Positions 24,816 to 33,576 are shown, counted from the first letter of the stretch. The stretch is DNA of 64,000 bases from JAGVYF01 sp041650315 (GCA_041650315.1 JBAZLJ010000001.1:248001-312000), one strand, 5' to 3'. The notes: generated by a model from the sequence alone, not told the origin. Numbers and translations: made by a program.

Positions 24816-25699
24816 GACTTTTTAGCGTATTTTTTTAATGTGTCTAATACTAATCCCACTAATTCTGCCTGTTCATCATCAAAGAAATCTAATGCAGGTT
24901 CAGAATTGACTTCAAGCACTACCCAATGATCATTCTTCTTGAACAGATCTATGCCACAGATATGTATATTGACAGCTTTAACTGTTTTTTTGACTATCCT
25001 TTCAAGCTCTTTGTCTATCAAGAATCTTTCTATTTTTTTGGCATGGATGCCAGTGGCTTTCCATCTGGTTGAGCTTTTTTTAGCGGTCTGGACTATCTTG
25101 CCATCTAATACTGTGACTCTATAGGACTGTGAATTGACGAATTCTTGCGCGATTATCGGCAGTTTCTCAGTGCCTTTATTCCAGAATTTGCGTATTATCT
25201 TAATTGCGCCGTCTAAGTCGTCTGCTTTCTCAACATATTCTCCACATGTGCCGATAACTCTTTTGAGCACAACCGGCCATTTGCCGAATTTTCTTAATTG
25301 CTTTTTTGCGGCATTTAGATTTAAAGGGAGCAATGTAGTTTCTAATGTAGGAATATTATTTCTTCTGCATTTCAGGTAAAACATCCATTTGTCTTCAGTG
25401 TAATAATATAATCTTGAATTGTCGATTACTTTCTTGCCCATCTCTTCGATGGTTTTGATGTATTCTACCACTATATCGTCAGCGGAATTGTTGTAGATAA
25501 CGTCGCATTTCATGACGTTATGCTCGAATTCTTCATGACTTTGCTGTCTAGAAATGTTAATTGGAATGAGGACCATGCCTTTCTTTTTCGCAATCTTCTG
25601 GAACATCTTCTCTTCTTTTCCGAATTTTCGACTGTAAATTAATCCAATCGCGCACTTATCGCTACTAGAATTTGTTTTATTGCGTATTTTTTCCTGCAC
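24812..25699 (-). CDS. RimK-like ATP-grasp ligase
   Basis: 295 residues. The ATP-grasp core is visible: WPVVLKRVIGTCGEYVEKADD (nucleotide-binding Lys and Gly loop), PIIAQEFVNSQSYRVTVLDG, and a metal site in HICGIDLFKKNDHWVVLEVNSEPALDFF (D and E-x-N). The family joins amino acids to a carboxyl group, as RimK, LysX and MptN do; the substrate is unknown. Start is a GTG about 27 nt from a TATA-like TTTAAATA. A downstream Met is too far into the first domain to be the start. Confidence 0.8.
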   Translation of the reverse strand: MQEKIRNKTNSSSDKCAIGLIYSRKFGKEEKMFQKIAKKKGMVLIPINISRQQSHEEFEHNVMKCDVIYNNSADDIVVEYIKTIEEMGKKVIDNSRLYYYTEDKWMFYLKCRRNNIPTLETTLLPLNLNAAKKQLRKFGKWPVVLKRVIGTCGEYVEKADDLDGAIKIIRKFWNKGTEKLPIIAQEFVNSQSYRVTVLDGKIVQTAKKSSTRWKATGIHAKKIERFLIDKELERIVKKTVKAVNIHICGIDLFKKNDHWVVLEVNSEPALDFFDDEQAELVGLVLDTLKKYAKKS

Positions 25700-25782
25700 G
25701 GTGATTATTTTATAGTTTTTATTGTATTTAAATGTTTTTAAAAAGAAAAAGTATAAATAGTTTGTTTGATAGAATTATTTCT

Positions 25783-26124
25783 ATGAAACTAAATTATATC
25801 ATTGCAATGGTCGCTGTCATCTTGTTGATAGCAGGATGCGCGCAAGGCACAGTCACACAAAACAAACAAGATCTGTCGAATACTGCAAATCTTGTGACAA
25901 TAAAAGATTTAGAGTTCCAGCCGTCGACGATTACTGTCAAGGCTGGTTCGATAGTCACTTGGCTTAACCGAGACTCGGTATCACATAAAATCAAGTTCCC
26001 TAAGTCTAGCTCTCCGGATTTGAAGTATGGTGATTCATATGATGAGCAGTTCGATCAAACCGGAACATTCGAGTATATCTGTGCAATACATCCATCAATG
26101 AAAGGCAAAGTGGTAGTTGAATGA
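25783..26124 (+). CDS. Cupredoxin (blue copper) lipoprotein
   Basis: 113 residues. A lipoprotein signal (MKLNYIIAMVAVILLIAGC) anchors a plastocyanin-like domain with the copper ligands: His in VSHKIKF, then Cys, His and Met in YICAIHPSMKG. It should carry electrons or buffer copper outside the membrane. The ATG at 25783 was chosen because a TATA box (GTATAAATAG) lies about 27 nt upstream; an earlier in-frame ATG precedes that box. It shares ATGA with the next membrane-protein gene. A cupredoxin hints at contact with oxidants or copper. Confidence 0.88.
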   Translation: MKLNYIIAMVAVILLIAGCAQGTVTQNKQDLSNTANLVTIKDLEFQPSTITVKAGSIVTWLNRDSVSHKIKFPKSSSPDLKYGDSYDEQFDQTGTFEYICAIHPSMKGKVVVE

Positions 26125-26504
26125 AGCTTGATCCCAGATATCGAAAACTGATACTTTCTTTTTTCCTTATTCTTTCGATTGTGTTAGTTTTCGCATTCTT
26201 CGATTATCTCGCACATCAATATGACACTGAATATTCGGTGCCCTCAAGATATTTCCCAAACAAGATAATCTTCGGTTCAATGTTCGGATTCTTCATATTC
26301 CTGCTTTTAGGAAAACAGAATCCTCTTGAGAAGTCGTTGATATTTTCGTTCACGGTCTCGGTATTCTTGCAGATACGCTATTTCCTTGAAGGATATCCAA
26401 AGGATTTCGTATTCTTATTTTTAGGCGTGCATTTCGTGCTGCTCTTTTTAGTGTCATATGCTTTTTTTTGGATTTTGAAATGGAAAAAGATACAATTAGT
26501 ATAG
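26121..26504 (+). CDS. Small membrane protein, function unknown
   Basis: 127 residues with four likely membrane helices and short charged ends (starts MKLDPRYRKLILSF, ends WILKWKKIQLV). It starts inside the cupredoxin stop codon (ATGA), so the two are coupled and may work together. I recognise no family. Confidence 0.6.
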   Translation: MKLDPRYRKLILSFFLILSIVLVFAFFDYLAHQYDTEYSVPSRYFPNKIIFGSMFGFFIFLLLGKQNPLEKSLIFSFTVSVFLQIRYFLEGYPKDFVFLFLGVHFVLLFLVSYAFFWILKWKKIQLV

Positions 26505-26549
26505 GCGTTTAGGGAATTCTTTTAAATATGCGATAAGCTCTTTATTTTT

Positions 26550-26891
26550 ATGGAAAAATATCGCGAAGAAAGGCCTTGGGGCAATTTTGAGCAGTTCTGC
26601 CTGAATCAGCAGTGCTCTGTTAAATTGATAAATGTCAAATCTGATTCTGAACTAAGCTTACAATATCATCATAAACGCGATGAGTTCTGGAGAATTATTG
26701 TTGGGAATCCAATTATATTCATTGATGATAAGGAGATTCGCGCTAAGGCCGGCGATGAATTTTTCATAAATCGAGAGACTCTGCATCAGATAAAGACTAA
26801 GGATTTTGCAGCACAAGTGCTTGAGATTTCTTTCGGAGAATTCGATGAGAAAGATATTGTGCGCGTTAAAGATAGATATAATAGAGATTAA
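26550..26891 (+). CDS. Cupin protein of the mannose-6-phosphate isomerase type II group
   Basis: 113 residues, one cupin barrel. Starts with EERPWGNFEQF, then LSLQYHHKRDEFWRIIVGN with the metal-binding HH-x-x-x-E motif, GDEFFINRETLHQIK with the second-motif His, and EISFGEFDEKDIVRVKDRY. It matches the isomerase domain that in bacteria is fused to mannose-1-phosphate guanylyltransferase, here standing alone. It probably interconverts fructose-6-P and mannose-6-P for surface glycan precursors. TATA TTTAAATATG about 26 nt upstream. It overlaps the convergent pseudouridine synthase stop by 4 nt. Confidence 0.85.
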   Translation: MEKYREERPWGNFEQFCLNQQCSVKLINVKSDSELSLQYHHKRDEFWRIIVGNPIIFIDDKEIRAKAGDEFFINRETLHQIKTKDFAAQVLEISFGEFDEKDIVRVKDRYNRD

Positions 26892-27646
26892 AGATTTGAT
26901 AATATATCTTCTTTTGTTGTTCTTTTATATTCGCCGGGTTTCATTTCACCCAGCATTATATCTCCGATTGCTACTCTTTTCAGCTTGTAAACTTGGTTGT
27001 TCATCTTCTCGAAGATTCTACGTACTTCACGTTTCTTGCCTTCGGTTATTATTATCAAAATCTTATTTTGCTCTAGTTTTGTAATTTTGCAGGGCTTTGT
27101 TTTGTGCTGGATGATCTTGCCATTTTCTTCCAAGTCAATCATTACGCCTTGTTCAATCTTAGCGATTTCTTCTATGGAGATAGGTTTGGCGAGCTTCACT
27201 TCATATGTTTTCTTTATGTTATTCTTAGGTTCAGTGATTTTTGACCCGAGTTCGCCGTCGTTTGTTATTATTAAAAGACCAGAACTATTCTTGTCAAGCC
27301 TGCCTACGCTGAATAATGATTTTTTCTCAGAGTCATTCAGTTTTTGGTCTTCATCGATGATCTTGAATATGCTTTTGTTCTTGTGCTGGATATCTTTCTC
27401 AGTCAGCCTTGATGAAAGGTAATCTTCAGGCTTGTTAATCAGGATGTAAATGCTTTCGCTTAATTTTTTGAGTTCTTTATTCTTCCAGAATACTTTTTCT
27501 TTGCTTGGCTTGAATTGGTAATGGAGATCTGTGACTATTTTGTCATTTATTGATATCTCTTTATTCCTGACTGCGTCTACTATCTGTTGCTTGCTATCAA
27601 ATGCGCCAGTCTTGCTCAGGAATTGATGCAGTCTTAGTTTTGCCAT
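26888..27646 (-). CDS. RsuA/RluB-family RNA pseudouridine synthase
   Basis: 252 residues. An N-terminal S4 RNA-binding domain (RLHQFLSKTGAFDSKQQIV) precedes the synthase domain with the catalytic Asp in SVGRLDKNSSGLLIITNDG and KKTYEVKLAKPI. The C-terminal family block is EGKKREVRRIFEKMNNQVYKL. It isomerises a uridine in rRNA. This family is mainly bacterial, so lateral origin is likely; a second copy lies at 27952-28650. The ATG at 27646 was chosen over one 12 codons upstream because a TATA box (TTTATATATTA) falls between the upstream codon and the right promoter distance. Confidence 0.9.
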   Translation of the reverse strand: MAKLRLHQFLSKTGAFDSKQQIVDAVRNKEISINDKIVTDLHYQFKPSKEKVFWKNKELKKLSESIYILINKPEDYLSSRLTEKDIQHKNKSIFKIIDEDQKLNDSEKKSLFSVGRLDKNSSGLLIITNDGELGSKITEPKNNIKKTYEVKLAKPISIEEIAKIEQGVMIDLEENGKIIQHKTKPCKITKLEQNKILIIITEGKKREVRRIFEKMNNQVYKLKRVAIGDIMLGEMKPGEYKRTTKEDILSNL

Positions 27647-27747
27647 GCTTCTTTGATAATGGCTTTTAATATATAAATCCAAATGTTTATATAGCGAATT
27701 CCGAAACTATATGTATATTTAATACTCAAATATACAAAGGTGAAAAT

Positions 27748-27909
27748 ATGGCAGCAACCCCAAAAGGTCCACAAAAAGTAAAATTAGATTATAACGTAGA
27801 TAAAATAATATATGATGTTTTTGTCAAGCAGTGCGCAAATAGAGGATTCGCGCCTCAGATTATCATCGAAAGAATGATGAAGAAATACACTGAGACTGGA
27901 CAGATTTAG
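27748..27909 (+). CDS. Small RHH-like protein, 53 residues
   Basis: Starts MAATPKGPQKVKLDYNVDK and ends with RMMKKYTETGQI. The pattern of a basic strand (KVKLDYNVD) followed by two helices (IIYDVFVKQCANRGF and APQIIIERMMKKY) fits a ribbon-helix-helix DNA-binding fold. AAAGGTGA lies 5-6 nt before the ATG, and a TATA box GTTTATATAG further upstream. It stands alone between two pseudouridine synthase genes with no partner toxin. It may be a global regulator or chromatin-type protein. Confidence 0.65.
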   Translation: MAATPKGPQKVKLDYNVDKIIYDVFVKQCANRGFAPQIIIERMMKKYTETGQI

Positions 27910-27951
27910 ATCTTTAAACTTTTTTATTTTTTAGAATTATTATTTCTCTTT

Positions 27952-28650
27952 TTATCTTAATATTTCCATAGGATCTCTGCCCGGAGGCAGTTTCACGAAT
28001 TTGTATTTGCCTGGGCCTAACTGGCCTAGCTGAAGTTTGCCGATCCTAACACGCATCAAGAATCTGATAGGTATGCCGAGCTTGTCGAACATTCTCCTGA
28101 TAACTCTGTTCTTACCTTCATGGATTGTGATCTCTATTTCGTCTTTTTTTACAACTCTTACTTTCGCAGGCGCAGTTCTGCCGTCTTCGAGCATCATGCC
28201 TTTCTCAATCTGCTGGATCTCAAAGCCTCTCATCTGCCTTGTTATCCCAACTAAATAAGTTTTCCTCACTTCATACCTCGGATGCATGACATTGTTGGCA
28301 AAATCGCCGTCATTTGTCAGCAGAAGGAGTCCGCAAGTGTTGTAATCCAATCTTCCTATCGGGAAGACTCTTTCTTTGACTCTGATGTAGTCCATGACTG
28401 TCTTGAGTCTCGCATCCTTGACTGCGCAGAGACATCCTACCGGTTTGTTGAATATGATATATACCTTGTTCTCAGGTTTCAGAAGTTTGCCGGAAACAGT
28501 GATCTTATCAGATTCTTTCGCTTTGTCTCCCACCTTAATCAGCTTGCCATTGACTTTGACTTCGCCTTGGGCAATGAGCTGTTCAGCCTTCCTTCTAGAG
28601 CAATGTCCGTAATTGCTTATGAGTTTCTGAACGCGGAATTCTGTTTCCAT
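27952..28650 (-). CDS. RluB/RsuA-family rRNA pseudouridine synthase
   Basis: 232 residues: S4 domain (RVQKLISNYGHCSRRKAEQL), then IIFNKPVGCLC, catalytic block FPIGRLDYNTCGLLLLTNDG, KTYLVGI and IHEGKNRVIRRMFDKLG. It is closer to bacterial RluB than the neighbour at 26888-27646 and is not a recent duplicate of it. In bacteria RluB modifies 23S rRNA. Together with rlmH this makes three bacterial-type rRNA modification genes in 12 kb of an archaeal segment. Confidence 0.92.
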   Translation of the reverse strand: METEFRVQKLISNYGHCSRRKAEQLIAQGEVKVNGKLIKVGDKAKESDKITVSGKLLKPENKVYIIFNKPVGCLCAVKDARLKTVMDYIRVKERVFPIGRLDYNTCGLLLLTNDGDFANNVMHPRYEVRKTYLVGITRQMRGFEIQQIEKGMMLEDGRTAPAKVRVVKKDEIEITIHEGKNRVIRRMFDKLGIPIRFLMRVRIGKLQLGQLGPGKYKFVKLPPGRDPMEILR

Positions 28651-28748
28651 ATCGCTTATTTGGCGGTCTTATATTATAAATGTAGTGGATAATATAAGAA
28701 ATTGCTGAGTAGTAAGGTTTATATTGCTCTAAGTCTATAAAATGAGGT

Positions 28749-30020
28749 ATGGCCAAATTAAAACGCACTGTGACTCTGTTCGAAGCTACTATGTACGGGC
28801 TTAGCGTGATAATCGGCGCGGGGATTTATGCTCTTATCGGTCCGGCTGCAGGAGTTGCTGGAAATGCGACATGGCTGGCTTTCTTATTTGCTGCATTTAT
28901 CGCAGGATGCACTGGGCTTAGCTATTGCGAGCTTTCTTCTAAGATGCCCTATGATTCGGCAGAATATACTTATGCGGTAAAATCATTCGGAAGCAAGAAT
29001 TTGGCTTTCGGTATCGCTTGGTTGAAACTTATTTCCGGAATAATCGCAGTATCTGCAGTCTCTCTTGGTTTTGCAGGATATTTTTCTGAACTCACTGGTA
29101 TAGGTAAAATTTATGGCGCTTTATTGATATTATTGATTTGCTTCTTAGTTAATCTAATGAGCGTGCAGAATAGCTTAATGGTGAACGCTTTCATGGTGAT
29201 TGTTACGATACTCGGTTTACTTGTGGTAATAGTAAGTGGGGTCGGTTATATTGGTTCTATTGATTACTTTGATTTCAGTTTAGGCTTAAATGGAATATTT
29301 ACAGCAGCTGCACTCATCTTTTTCGCTTTTCTTGGTTTTGAGGATATTGTTGTATTGGGTGAAGAATCGAAAGAGCCTAAGAAAGTATTGCCTTTGGCCA
29401 TAATGATATCCATCTTTGCAACTAGCTTGTTATATACATTAGTTTCTCTTGTAGCTATCAGTGTTGTACCTTGGGAAGCTTTGGCTTTGTCGAATTCACC
29501 ATTGACTCTTGTCGCCAAAATCACAATGGGCAGTAATGGCGCATTCATAGTCTCTCTTTTGGCATTGATTGCTACCGGAAGCACAGTATTCACATTAATC
29601 TTTGCTTATGTGCGTATGATATTTGGTATGGCTGAGAAGAAATCTTTACCAGCAATTTTCTTGAAATTGTCTAGGCGCGGAGTTCCGGTATTAGCATTAG
29701 TTTTAGTCGCGTTCATATCTGCGGGATTCATCATGCTTGAAGATATAAAATTCGTCGCTTCAATTACGGATTTCGGGGCATTGTTCGTGTTCATGGCAGT
29801 GAATCTTTCGCTCATTGTTCTGCGTTATAAACATGATCACATGCATGGCCAGTTCAAAGCGCCTTTCAACATCGGAAGATTCCCAGTTCTTGCTGCGGTT
29901 GGAGCGGTATTCTCATTTTATATGCTGACTATGTTAGGCTGGTTGGTCGCTGCAATCAGCATAGGATTGTTTTTATTGGGAATAATATTGTTCTTATTAT
30001 TCTTTGATGAATCTAAATAA
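28749..30020 (+). CDS. APC-superfamily amino acid permease
   Basis: 423 residues with 11-12 membrane helices. The first helix has VIIGAGIYALIGPAAG, the substrate-binding GAGIY signature of the APC fold. FLGFEDIVVLGEESKEPKK is the conserved loop after helix 6. It probably takes up amino acids, a need expected in a host-dependent or auxotrophic cell. The start ATG at 28749 lies about 30 nt from a TATA box (GTTTATATT). It is a single gene between a pseudouridine synthase (divergent) and a channel gene. Confidence 0.88.
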   Translation: MAKLKRTVTLFEATMYGLSVIIGAGIYALIGPAAGVAGNATWLAFLFAAFIAGCTGLSYCELSSKMPYDSAEYTYAVKSFGSKNLAFGIAWLKLISGIIAVSAVSLGFAGYFSELTGIGKIYGALLILLICFLVNLMSVQNSLMVNAFMVIVTILGLLVVIVSGVGYIGSIDYFDFSLGLNGIFTAAALIFFAFLGFEDIVVLGEESKEPKKVLPLAIMISIFATSLLYTLVSLVAISVVPWEALALSNSPLTLVAKITMGSNGAFIVSLLALIATGSTVFTLIFAYVRMIFGMAEKKSLPAIFLKLSRRGVPVLALVLVAFISAGFIMLEDIKFVASITDFGALFVFMAVNLSLIVLRYKHDHMHGQFKAPFNIGRFPVLAAVGAVFSFYMLTMLGWLVAAISIGLFLLGIILFLLFFDESK

Positions 30021-30116
30021 TTTTCTTTGCTTATCTTTAGTATTCGATATATATTTCACAATCTCCGAATATATTTAAATCGCTGAAAATGAATTCTTTT
30101 CAAAAGAAGTGATGAA

Positions 30117-31046
30117 ATGGCTGATTTTCCTGATTTTAAACAAATACTTGAGCGATTCGATCAGCGTAAAGTACGCACATGGATCGATAAATTGAAATTT
30201 CCATATCTGCTCAGCTTGTGGGTAATCATAATTATTTCTTTTGGAGCAGTTTATTTCTTTTTCCAGGCAGATGATTATTACCTATTTAATCTAACTAAAC
30301 AGGGGCCAGTTGATAATTTGCATGATGCAGTGTATTTCAGTTTTGTGGCAGCTACTGCTACCGGTTTCGGCAATATCATCCCAATAGGATATTTCAAAGC
30401 GCTCGCTATTTTTGAAGTCATATTCGGGCTCTTCTCTCTCACTTTGATAGCTTCTAAGATACTTTCTATCAAACAGGATATTGTTCTTGATGAGTTGTAC
30501 GATCTTTCTTGGGGGGAGAAAGTCAATAAGATCCGTTCGTCACTTCTCTTATTCAGGCAGAATCTTGATCGTATCATCTCCAAGGTTGAAGAAGGCGTAA
30601 TTAAGAAAAGGGAGATCAATAATCTGCATACATACATTCTTTCTTTGGAGGTATATATGATGGAATCTCTTGCTTTCTTGGGCAAATCTCCGCAGGAGAA
30701 GGATGGGTATCTGAAGAATGTGGATCCAGTGAATACTGAGCTTATTTTCATCAGCGTACTGAATTCTCTTGATAAAGTGTCTGAATTGTTTTCATCTCTG
30801 AATGACACGAAATCAGAATGGCGATATGAAGCTCTTATCAAATCGATAGATTCGTGCATTACTTTGAATGACAAACTTTTTAGCGTGTTGAATAAGTCAT
30901 CAGATTTGCGCAAAGAGACCTTGAATGATCTGAATTCGCGCAAGCATAATGTGATTACACGAATACGTGTCGAAGTCGCGCGTAAAGAACCGCCTATAGA
31001 AGTTGTTGAGATAATTATGAATGAGATGAATGCAGATAATAATTAA
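30117..31046 (+). CDS. Two-helix K+-type ion channel with long cytoplasmic domain
   Basis: 309 residues. Two membrane helices at about 30-50 and 95-118 flank the pore loop SFVAATATGFGNIIPIG, whose TATGFGN replaces the canonical TVGYGD filter. Residues 120-309 are helical and charged with no RCK or cyclic-nucleotide domain that I can see. The GFG filter supports K+ selectivity; Asn in place of the final Asp is unusual. Start by a nearby AGAAGTGA and TATA TATTTAAAT further upstream. Gating is unknown. Confidence 0.8.
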   Translation: MADFPDFKQILERFDQRKVRTWIDKLKFPYLLSLWVIIIISFGAVYFFFQADDYYLFNLTKQGPVDNLHDAVYFSFVAATATGFGNIIPIGYFKALAIFEVIFGLFSLTLIASKILSIKQDIVLDELYDLSWGEKVNKIRSSLLLFRQNLDRIISKVEEGVIKKREINNLHTYILSLEVYMMESLAFLGKSPQEKDGYLKNVDPVNTELIFISVLNSLDKVSELFSSLNDTKSEWRYEALIKSIDSCITLNDKLFSVLNKSSDLRKETLNDLNSRKHNVITRIRVEVARKEPPIEVVEIIMNEMNADNN

Positions 31047-31101
31047 ATTTTAGCTTATTTTTCCGAAGCATTTATATTTTAAAAAATTCATAATAATATT
31101 G

Positions 31102-31695
31102 ATGAATCGCACCAATAAGATACTGCTTATCTCGGATGTTTTCGTACTCACTGGATTTGGCCTTATCGATCCGATTTTAGCAATCTATATCAAGGATAAT
31201 ATAGTCGGCGGTACTATTTTTGCGGCAGGTTTGGCGAGCATGCTTTTTTTCATCACAAAATGTTTAGTGCAACTGCCATTCGCAAAATATGTGGATAACC
31301 ATGAAGATAAAGTGAAATGGCTAGTTCTTGGCGCATTCCTCATAGCGAATGTACCATTCATTTACCTTTACGCGAAGAACGTGAACTACGTGTATTTCGC
31401 ACAGGTCCTCTACGGCCTAGGGTGCGGATTAGCGTATCCAACGTGGTATGGTCTTTGGTCAGTCAACTTGACAAAGAATAAGGAAAGCTATGAATGGAGC
31501 ATACATTCTGTATTCACCGGCATAGGCGTAGCTTTGACTGCCGCAATCGGGAGCGCTATAGCAGAATTTGTGGGATTCACGTACACTTTTGTGCTTGTTG
31601 GTGTAATGTCTCTTGCAGGATGCTGCATTCTTTTCTTCTTAGAAGCGCGTCAAGAAAGAATCGAAAAGGAAAAGCGCAGGATAAATAAAAAATAA
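31102..31695 (+). CDS. Half-size MFS transporter-like membrane protein
   Basis: 197 residues with about six membrane helices. LISDVFVLTGFGLIDPILAIY and the short charged loop YVDNHEDKVKW after the second helix are MFS-like. A full MFS carrier has 12 helices, so this would have to dimerise or is a remnant; no second half follows. The frame is intact. Start ATG at 31102 rather than TTG at 31099; TATA TTTATATTTT lies about 27 nt upstream. Confidence 0.7.
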   Translation: MNRTNKILLISDVFVLTGFGLIDPILAIYIKDNIVGGTIFAAGLASMLFFITKCLVQLPFAKYVDNHEDKVKWLVLGAFLIANVPFIYLYAKNVNYVYFAQVLYGLGCGLAYPTWYGLWSVNLTKNKESYEWSIHSVFTGIGVALTAAIGSAIAEFVGFTYTFVLVGVMSLAGCCILFFLEARQERIEKEKRRINKK

Positions 31696-31748
31696 TCCTT
31701 AGCAAAGATTGTTTCTTTTAGTTCAGATAGTCCTTAAATTACTCAGAA

Positions 31749-32318
31749 TTAATACTCAATAAACTGAATCTCGCATTTGCTCATCTTCTCATAAAATTCG
31801 AGATCCGGACTGATTGTCTTTGATTCGAATATAACTTGATTCATTCCTTCCCAGAATAGGAACCAGCCGGCCGGTTCGAACAATACAACTAGGAAACTCC
31901 AGATGAATTCACTATCAGGCATTTGGTGAAGGATGTATGTCGTCACTAACATAGTGATTACGCCGAGCCCTACGAATTTGAGCCCTCTATTGACTATAGT
32001 ACTCTTATCGCTAAGATGTCTATGGTAATGCTTTTTGAAATGCTCTTTTAATCTCTTTTTGATGAGGTTCTCATAATGCAAATTCCTCATTTTAATCGGG
32101 ATTAATAGATTGAGTTCGAGATTGCCTGAAACCTTGTCCCGGCTTGCTCTTTTTGCTTCTGTGACAAAATCGTCTGATAATGCTCTCTCTGAGTATGGCC
32201 TAGGATCGAAATCAGAAAAGATGTCATCATAAGTGTCCAACCATAAACTAATCTCTGAAAGATCAATGAGTTTCTTTCTAGTGGCTTCATCTATGATTGC
32301 CTGAGCAGTTGCTGCCAT
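31749..32318 (-). CDS. Two-helix membrane protein, function unknown
   Basis: 189 residues. The first 100 residues are soluble and charged (DPRPYSERALSDDFVTEAKR). Two hydrophobic segments follow at about 113-130 and 138-156 (FVGLGVITMLVTTYILH and WSFLVVLFEPAGWFLFW), and then a short acidic tail ending in QFIEY. I recognise no named domain. A TATA-like CCATATAAACT lies upstream. It is separated from the next gene by a 410-bp stretch that holds the second miniature element. Confidence 0.6.
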   Translation of the reverse strand: MAATAQAIIDEATRKKLIDLSEISLWLDTYDDIFSDFDPRPYSERALSDDFVTEAKRASRDKVSGNLELNLLIPIKMRNLHYENLIKKRLKEHFKKHYHRHLSDKSTIVNRGLKFVGLGVITMLVTTYILHQMPDSEFIWSFLVVLFEPAGWFLFWEGMNQVIFESKTISPDLEFYEKMSKCEIQFIEY

Positions 32319-32410
32319 ACTCTAAATTGAGGCATCTCAAGTTTATATGGCTTTCTAAGTGGCATATTGTGATAGATATATGCAGTATATGTATTACATA
32401 CACGTAAAAA

Positions 32411-32650
32411 GGGCGTGTCCAGAATGCTTGTTGATACAAGCCAATGTCGTACAAGAACTGCTTTGCAGTTCTGTGCACAGGAGTACTTAGTACTCCTTGT
32501 GCCTCACATCTATTTCTTTAATATAATCTGCAGAATAGATTCTGCTAATTATTTGTAGATTAAGTATGTTCAGTATAGACATTGGTTCTGTCAGAGCTGA
32601 AGCTCTGAGTATGCTCAAAGCCGTAGCTTTGACACATTCTGGACACGTCC
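32411..32650. mobile_element. Miniature inverted-repeat element, family 1, copy 2 (240 bp)
   Basis: Ends GGGCGTGTCCAGAATG (32411-32426) and the complement of 32635-32650 match at 15 of 16. An 8-bp direct repeat CGTAAAAA flanks it (32403-32410 and 32651-32658), a target-site duplication. Subterminal CCAATGTC (32441-32448) and GACATTGG (32578-32585) match copy 1. Relative to copy 1 it carries extra hairpins: the two-hairpin module, GCAGAAT/ATTCTGC, CAGAGCT/AGCTCTG and TCAAAGC/GCTTTGA. No ORF. It fills most of the 32319-32728 gap. Confidence 0.88.
32451..32502 (-). repeat. Two-hairpin module, copy 2
   Basis: AGAACTGC/GCAGTTCT and GGAGTAC/GTACTCC stems joined by GTGCACA, 52 nt, inside the family 1 element. 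It matches copy 3 (41598-41649) with paired stem changes. Confidence 0.75.
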
Positions 32651-32728
32651 CGTAAAAACAAATATTTTTAAACTGCATTTGCTAGAATAGTACTAGTTAT
32701 CTTATAATAATACAAAAAGGTGAAATTC

Positions 32729-33310
32729 ATGAAAAAAGAAATACTTCCTCCAAGCTTTGGAGATGATTTGGTTTTAGGTTTGAAATATCCATGGAATCAT
32801 GCCAAAAGGCAATGGAATATCCTTTGGGCATTAATCCCTATATTCGGTTGGTTCGCTTTAGTCGGTTACGGCAAGAAAATCATACTTGAATTGGTTGCCG
32901 GTAGAAGAGAAGGGCTTCCTGCGTTCGGAGATTTCTGGAAGAACTTCCAGGAAGGAGTCATGATATTCATATTCATGATCCCTACATTCTTGGCGATTGG
33001 ATTCCTTAATGTGATTCCTATAGTAGGCAAATTGATAGCGTTTTTAGCGCATGCTTTCCTTATGCCATGGTTGACAATCAATTTCATGGTCAAAGGCAAA
33101 TTCGAGGCATTGTGGGAATTAGAGAAAGCATATAATGTAGTGTTCGGTAATGTGAAAGAATATCTAGTGTTCCTTTTACAATCTGCGATATTCTGCACAG
33201 TGTATTGGTTTGCAAGCATGCTTTTGGTGGGCATACCTGGACTAGCGTTCGGCCATATGTATTTCTTCACGCAGTTCTATCAAAAGCATCAGCTTAAACT
33301 GAAAAAATGA
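32729..33310 (+). CDS. DUF4013-type membrane protein
   Basis: 193 residues, about four membrane helices. The N-terminus FGDDLVLGLKYPWNHAKRQW and the following LIPIFGWFALVGYGKKI resemble DUF4013 proteins of archaea, with a characteristic GLPAFGDFWKNFQEG loop. The function is unknown. The ATG at 32729 was chosen because AAAAGGTGA ends 5 nt before it. It overlaps the next lipoprotein gene by ATGA. Confidence 0.75.
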   Translation: MKKEILPPSFGDDLVLGLKYPWNHAKRQWNILWALIPIFGWFALVGYGKKIILELVAGRREGLPAFGDFWKNFQEGVMIFIFMIPTFLAIGFLNVIPIVGKLIAFLAHAFLMPWLTINFMVKGKFEALWELEKAYNVVFGNVKEYLVFLLQSAIFCTVYWFASMLLVGIPGLAFGHMYFFTQFYQKHQLKLKK

Positions 33311-33564
33311 GGAAGTTAATCTCTTTTTTTCTTCTTTTTGTTTTAGTTCTTTTTTCTGGTTGCGGTGATGTTGTTGACGAGAAATCATGTTCTATTGATA
33401 CAGATTGCGCATGCGGACGGCATGTTGTCTCCGGCGACTGCTTTTTCGGGAATTCTGCGTTCGTTGATGTGTCTGAGCAGTGCCCTGATTATTGTACGGG
33501 GATAGCTGCGCAATTCGCTATACAATGCGTAGATAAGAAGTGTGAACAAGTACGGATTAGATAA
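33307..33564 (+). CDS. Small cysteine-rich lipoprotein
   Basis: 85 residues: signal LISFFLLFVLVLFSGC with lipobox, then a compact Cys-rich domain (SCSIDTDCACGRHVVSGDC, CPDYCTG, CVDKKCEQ). Eight Cys after the lipid-modified one suggest four disulfides. It is coupled to the DUF4013 gene by ATGA. No family recognised. Confidence 0.7.
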   Translation: MRKLISFFLLFVLVLFSGCGDVVDEKSCSIDTDCACGRHVVSGDCFFGNSAFVDVSEQCPDYCTGIAAQFAIQCVDKKCEQVRIR

Positions 33565-33576
33565 ACATATTTTTCT

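Noticed and set aside
30278..30943. 221-codon minus-strand frame over the K+ channel gene
   Set aside because: Shadow frame; the plus strand has a pore motif and a proper start signal.
31102..31695. Truncated MFS pseudogene
   Set aside because: The frame is intact with a good promoter and no remnant of a second half follows, so it is called as a half-size protein.
32411..32650. rho-type or intrinsic terminator cluster
   Set aside because: The stems have no T-runs, and target duplication plus matching ends elsewhere show a mobile element.
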